From Saprospiraceae bacterium (lineage in GTDB: Bacteria; Bacteroidota; Bacteroidia; Chitinophagales; Saprospiraceae): a stretch of DNA of 64,000 nt. The DNA is taken from the NCBI GenBank assembly GCA_016715405.1, contig JADKAE010000011.1, positions 124,001 through 188,000 of the forward strand. Reading direction: 5' to 3'. The first letter of the stretch is position 1. Every line of letters starts with the position of its first letter. Positions 60,623-64,000 of this stretch are shown here, piece by piece. Below the pieces are notes generated by a model. It saw only the letters and a program-made list of their open reading frames with translations, was not told where the DNA came from and ran no database searches. The position numbers and the translations under genes are program-made.

Positions 60623-61399
60623 TTAAATTTTAGAATAACGGAAAAGCGACTTGCGGGTGGTATTCAAAATCCAGTCGATGCCGAGGCCGACCAGCAGGAT
60701 TACTAATTGCAGCGCCACGATACGGCCGTGGTTCATAAATTTGTCGCTGTTTTTGATCAATACGCCCAGTCCGCCCGCGGCCACCAGGATAGATTCGACA
60801 GTAACGAGCATCATCCAGGTGATGGCCAGGTTTTGGCGAAGTACTTCGATTACATAATCGAACCGGCCTTTTACGATCACTTCCCACAACACCTCCCAGC
60901 GGCTGCATTTGAGCGAACGCGCATGGTCGATCTCTTCCTGCGGGCTATCTTTAATTACACCCAATAACGAGGTGATAAAATAAAGGCTCATAAAGATTAC
61001 CAACACACCTACCTGCATCGAACGCGCATCGTGCATCATCATGGCCAGGTAGAAGGTGATGCCGGTGAGTGGCAGGTAGCGCATGCGGCTAAGTCCGATG
61101 GCCACAGGCCTCATAAACGGCACGGGCGACAGGTAAGCAAAAAACAGGGACACGACCACTGATATTAGTGTGGCCTTCAGGCACAATCCCAATGAACTGG
61201 CAATGTGTACCACCAGTCCCTCTCCGTATAATGCCTGCAATCCCGCTATCACTTTTTCCGGCGGCGGAAATAGCTTTTCCTCTCCCGATGTGGCCACAAA
61301 CCAATAGCCCACCACCATCACCACCCATATCACAATGAGCGCAATGTTGTGTTCTTTTTTCAGGATCTCAAATGGACGAAACCAAGAGCGGAAGTTCAT
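60623..61399 (-). CDS. ABC transporter permease (NitT/TauT-like)
   Basis: 258 aa, about six membrane helices. N-terminus IALIVIWVVMVVGYWFV and an EAA-like loop SPQEEIDHARSLKCSRWEVL that would contact the ATPase. Together with the downstream ATPase and the upstream binding protein-OmpA fusion it forms a three-gene set. The family usually takes up nitrate, sulfonates or similar anions. Confidence 0.88.
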   Translation of the reverse strand: MNFRSWFRPFEILKKEHNIALIVIWVVMVVGYWFVATSGEEKLFPPPEKVIAGLQALYGEGLVVHIASSLGLCLKATLISVVVSLFFAYLSPVPFMRPVAIGLSRMRYLPLTGITFYLAMMMHDARSMQVGVLVIFMSLYFITSLLGVIKDSPQEEIDHARSLKCSRWEVLWEVIVKGRFDYVIEVLRQNLAITWMMLVTVESILVAAGGLGVLIKNSDKFMNHGRIVALQLVILLVGLGIDWILNTTRKSLFRYSKI

Positions 61400-61403
61400 G
61401 ATA

Positions 61404-61484
61404 GTTAGCGGTTAGGGCTTTGGGCTTAGGGCTTAGGGCTTGGGTTTAGCTAATAGCTAAGCCCTAGGCCCTAAACCCTAAACT
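61404..61484. repeat. Heptamer inverted repeat (GGGCTTA type) inside the ABC operon
   Basis: GGGCTTAGGGCTTAGGGCTT on the left, AGCCCTAGGCCCTAAACCC on the right, around TTTAGCTAATAGCTAA. Unit length 7. It lies between two genes of one operon, so as a terminator it would separate them. Confidence 0.8.
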
Positions 61485-61492
61485 ACAACCGA

Positions 61493-63288
61493 TTATTGCA
61501 ACAAAGTAATCACCACCCGGCGGTTCTGGGCCCTGCCGGCGGGAGTCGCATTATCTGCCACGGGTTCATCCTGGCCTTTGCCGTCCACTTTCTGGAAGCG
61601 GGTACCTGGGATGCCCCGTTGCATCAGGTAACTCTTCACGGCTTCTGCGCGCGCAGTCGATAAGGCGTAATTGTCTTCGCGGTTGCCGACGTTATCGGTA
61701 TGCCCCACGAGTTCGAGTTTGGCGTCTTCTGCCTGGATCAACAGGTTGTATATCTGTTCGAGCACGTCTTTTGCTTCGGGTTTGACAGAAGCTCTGGCCG
61801 AAGCGAAGTTGATACGCCACTCGCCCGATGCAAGCACTTTGGTGGCCTTTTCGGAGTAGTCAGTGGTATACGCTTCGCCGGTGTCGATGTCCTTGATGCT
61901 CTTGAGGAACGACAAGTTGACGGCTTCTTCGTAAGGCACTATGCGGCTTACGTTTTGGTTGAAGCCGGCGGGATTGAGTTCTTTCAGGTAAAACGATACC
62001 TGATCGTACACCGCCTTGTAGCGGTTGATACCGTCGGTAAGTCCGTTGTATTGCTGGGCATCCGAGAGGTTGAACACTCTCGAGCCGCCCATATTGTAGG
62101 TGATGCCGTTTTTCTCGCCTTTCTGGCCTTTGAACATATCGTACCAATAGGTAGCGTTTTCCATTTGGAAGGTATTGGCTACACATTCGGAAGCGCGTTT
62201 GCGCCAGCTGTCGTATTGCTTCATCTGGTTAGAAGCCGTATACGACGCCCGCAGGATGTTGCTCACGATCTGGGGGTTTTTCTCAGCCCATTCTTTTACG
62301 GCGATGACCGTGGTGGCCATCTGGTTGTTGAATTCTTTGGTAGAAACAATATCGGTAAAGCCCGACAATTCGTCAAAAACCATCTTGTCGCCGGGAGTCC
62401 AGGTGGCGCAGCCGTCGATTTTGCGGTTCAGGGTTTTGCCGGTGAGTTTGCCGTCTTTGACTTTTTGAGGGGCACGGTCCAGCCTTCTCGCTGCGATTTG
62501 ATGAGTTCCTTGGCCGACTCGATATAGTCGTCGTTGGCCGAGGGGTAGAAGTTTACCGCATCGGGGTCGTACGTGCCGGTGTCGGGGTTTACCTTAAGGC
62601 CGTTGGCAAAAGCATAGTTTACCGAGGTCACCCAGTCGCCGTCGCCGATAACCGTTGAGATCAGGGCGCCTTTCATGGTTTGGGGGTCCAGCTTCCACTT
62701 GGGCGGGCCGATGAGTTTGTCTTCGCCGTAGCTCAGGCCGACATTGCCCACCACTTGCAGGTGGTACTTGTCTTCGCCGTACTTGTCGTTAAGGGCCTGT
62801 TGGGTAGAGCTGATGTAATAAGGCGCGCCGTCACCCATGATCATAACCGCGAATACGCCTTCTTTGGGGTAGCTTTTCCCGTTGTCGTATTCCTCCACAA
62901 ATTTCACCTGCAGGTTGCGCAGTTCCGAAAGCCAGTCCTGACGGATGATTTCGAGGTTGACGTTGTTTTTTTCCATCAGCGAACCCGCGGTGGTACGGGG
63001 GCCGCCGTTGGACACGATAATACCCGATTGCGCGTTCCAGGCATAGGCCCCGATGCGCACCAGCGGCTGGGAGGCTACTTTGGAGGAAGGATTGCCCGAA
63101 GGAAGCGCCATCTCGTCGGCGGTAACAACGTTGTCGACATCGCTGTCGGTAACATCAATGCCTTTCAGTTGCTTGGAAATACCCACGCGCAATCCCGGTG
63201 ACAACATATAGATGATGCCGGCAATACCCGCGGTGATCAAAATTGTGATGAGTGCCTTTGACAAAAAGGTTAATCTAGACCATTTCAT
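61493..63288 (-). CDS. ABC substrate-binding protein fused to an OmpA domain (frameshifted)
   Basis: N-terminus MKWSRLTFLSKALITILITA is a membrane anchor. Residues about 60-460 form a periplasmic binding protein-like domain (VRIGAYAWNAQSGIIVSNGG, IRQDWLSELRNLQVKFVEEY, GNVGLSYGEDKLIG). One A lost near 62473 (five for six) breaks the frame, then VKDGKLTGKTLNRKIDGC restores it. The last 115 residues are an OmpA-type peptidoglycan-binding domain (INFASARASVKPEAKDVLEQ, ELVGHTDNVGNREDNYALS, RAQNRRVVITLL). About 598 aa. NCBI-type names for related proteins mention phosphate (recollection). The fusion would anchor the binding protein to the cell wall. Confidence 0.85.
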
Positions 63289-63542
63289 TTTTCAGATGTT
63301 TTAATTCTTGGTGGTATCAAAGATATTCTTAAAATGTAAGGAAGTGCAAACTTTTCCAGATCAGCCGGGAGTGAAGTTCGATTAATCGGGCTTATTGAGT
63401 CGCGAAATGAGAAATAAGCAGAAGAGATTAGTTTGAGCGGAGGGGGCATCAAGTTTGGTGTCCATAAGTTTAAGGTGTAAAGGGTTTATCGATAATTAAT
63501 GCGCACAGTCGTTAAATTATTACGTATGTGTTAAAAAAATTA

Positions 63543-64000
63543 TCAGGAACCTTTGGTTTTCTGCGTAGTGGGGGTTGCTGCTTCCATTTCATTTTTGCGT
63601 TTAATATAATAATAAGTCTCCAACTGGGATCTTATGGGCAAGTCGCCGCCGTTTTTATAATACGAATTGTTAAGCGTTTTGTCGAGTATGCGCGCTTTGA
63701 CATTGTCGTTGAGTTGTATTTGCATAAAATCCAAAATTTCCTGCTTGATCCGTTTGTCATAGATAGGAAAAGCCGTCTCCACCCGGTAGTTGAGGTTGCG
63801 CACCATCCAGTCGGCTGAAGAAAGATACGTTTTATCCTCGCCCGCGTGGTGAAAAATAAATATTCGGGCGTGCTCCAGGTAGCGGTCTACGATACTAACC
63901 GCGTGGATGCGCTCGCTTACGTTTTTCAGACCGGGTATCAAACAACAAATACCTCTTACTACCATTTTGATGTGAACGCCGGCTTTGCTGGCTGCTATAG
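63543..64000 (-). CDS. ppk1: Polyphosphate kinase 1, C-terminal part (runs off window)
   Basis: Makes and breaks polyphosphate. The visible 152 residues end the protein: VVRGICCLIPGLK, HAVSIVDRYLEHARIFIFHH, KTYLSSADWMVRNLNYRVET, AFPIYDKRIKQEIL, QIQLNDNVKARILD and RSQLETYYY. The His in YLEHARIFIFHH is in the conserved C2 active-site region. The frame continues to base 64000 (AASKAGVHIKM), so the start lies outside. It precedes the binding protein gene by 254 bp. Confidence 0.93.
   Translation of the reverse strand, partial: IAASKAGVHIKMVVRGICCLIPGLKNVSERIHAVSIVDRYLEHARIFIFHHAGEDKTYLSSADWMVRNLNYRVETAFPIYDKRIKQEILDFMQIQLNDNVKARILDKTLNNSYYKNGGDLPIRSQLETYYYIKRKNEMEAATPTTQKTKGS

Noticed and set aside
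1..64000. Widespread pseudogenes
   Set aside because: Each broken gene is restored by one or a few single-base changes, mostly in homopolymers, with catalytic motifs intact, which fits sequencing error better than decay.

Overview
The window comes from a Bacteroidota chromosome, most likely a Saprospiria- or Chitinophagia-like lineage (inference). The signs are five secreted proteins with type IX secretion (T9SS) C-terminal sorting domains, a PorP/SprF-type partner, PKD-rich giant surface proteins, TAnnTTTG-like promoter elements, a clade II N2O reductase cluster and typical Bacteroidota gene families. No rRNA, tRNA, CRISPR array or transposase was seen. At least 25 genes-in-frame are broken by single-base gains or losses, mostly in short homopolymers and often in housekeeping genes (galE, ppc, ftsX, ppk-linked genes). 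I read these as residual sequencing or assembly errors, not as mass pseudogenisation, and I annotate the rejoined spans.

Layout. 0-9 kb: housekeeping genes (ftsX fragment, galE, tdk, a conserved unknown, a metallophosphoesterase, a DUF4112 protein, a dipeptidyl-peptidase III lipoprotein, PEP carboxylase). 9-28 kb: surface/secretion block with a PKD adhesin plus PorP/SprF partner, a PKD metzincin protease and a giant repeat adhesin. 28-34 kb: a GxxExxY protein held between inverted repeats, a dynamin-like GTPase, a propeller-repeat T9SS protein, a WbqC-like protein and a fatty acid desaturase. 34-43.5 kb: nosZ, a membrane protein, nosL, nosD, nosF and nosY, divergent from a Rrf2 regulator, a lipoprotein cytochrome c, a heme-copper-oxidase-like membrane protein and a RIC/ScdA di-iron repair protein. 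43.7-47 kb: a copper-type module (MbnH-like diheme enzyme, MbnP-like protein, outer membrane barrel with CDACGC, small CNGKC protein). 47-58 kb: VIT1-like transporter, BioD-like/DRTGG protein, RidA, a small CPMCRM membrane protein, DUF423, a large unknown, a cupredoxin-fused sugar dehydrogenase-like protein, a DUF1080-PA14 protein and RfbD. 58-64 kb: a T9SS esterase, an ABC transporter whose binding protein is fused to an OmpA domain, and the ppk1 C-terminus.

How genes work together. The nos genes encode N2O reduction, and the adjacent MbnH/MbnP/barrel/CNGKC genes look like a copper acquisition or delivery unit that could feed the multicopper NosZ. Two matching palindromes (AAGAT-N6-ATCTT), one in front of nosZ and one in front of the Rrf2 gene, suggest an NsrR-like NO-responsive switch. 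The two type B CTD giants probably need the PorP/SprF protein for surface export.

The most unusual feature is a set of about eleven intergenic snap-back elements built from inverted arrays of 7- or 8-bp tandem repeats. Four share a non-repetitive core of about 30 bp, and several exactly fill gaps between convergent genes.
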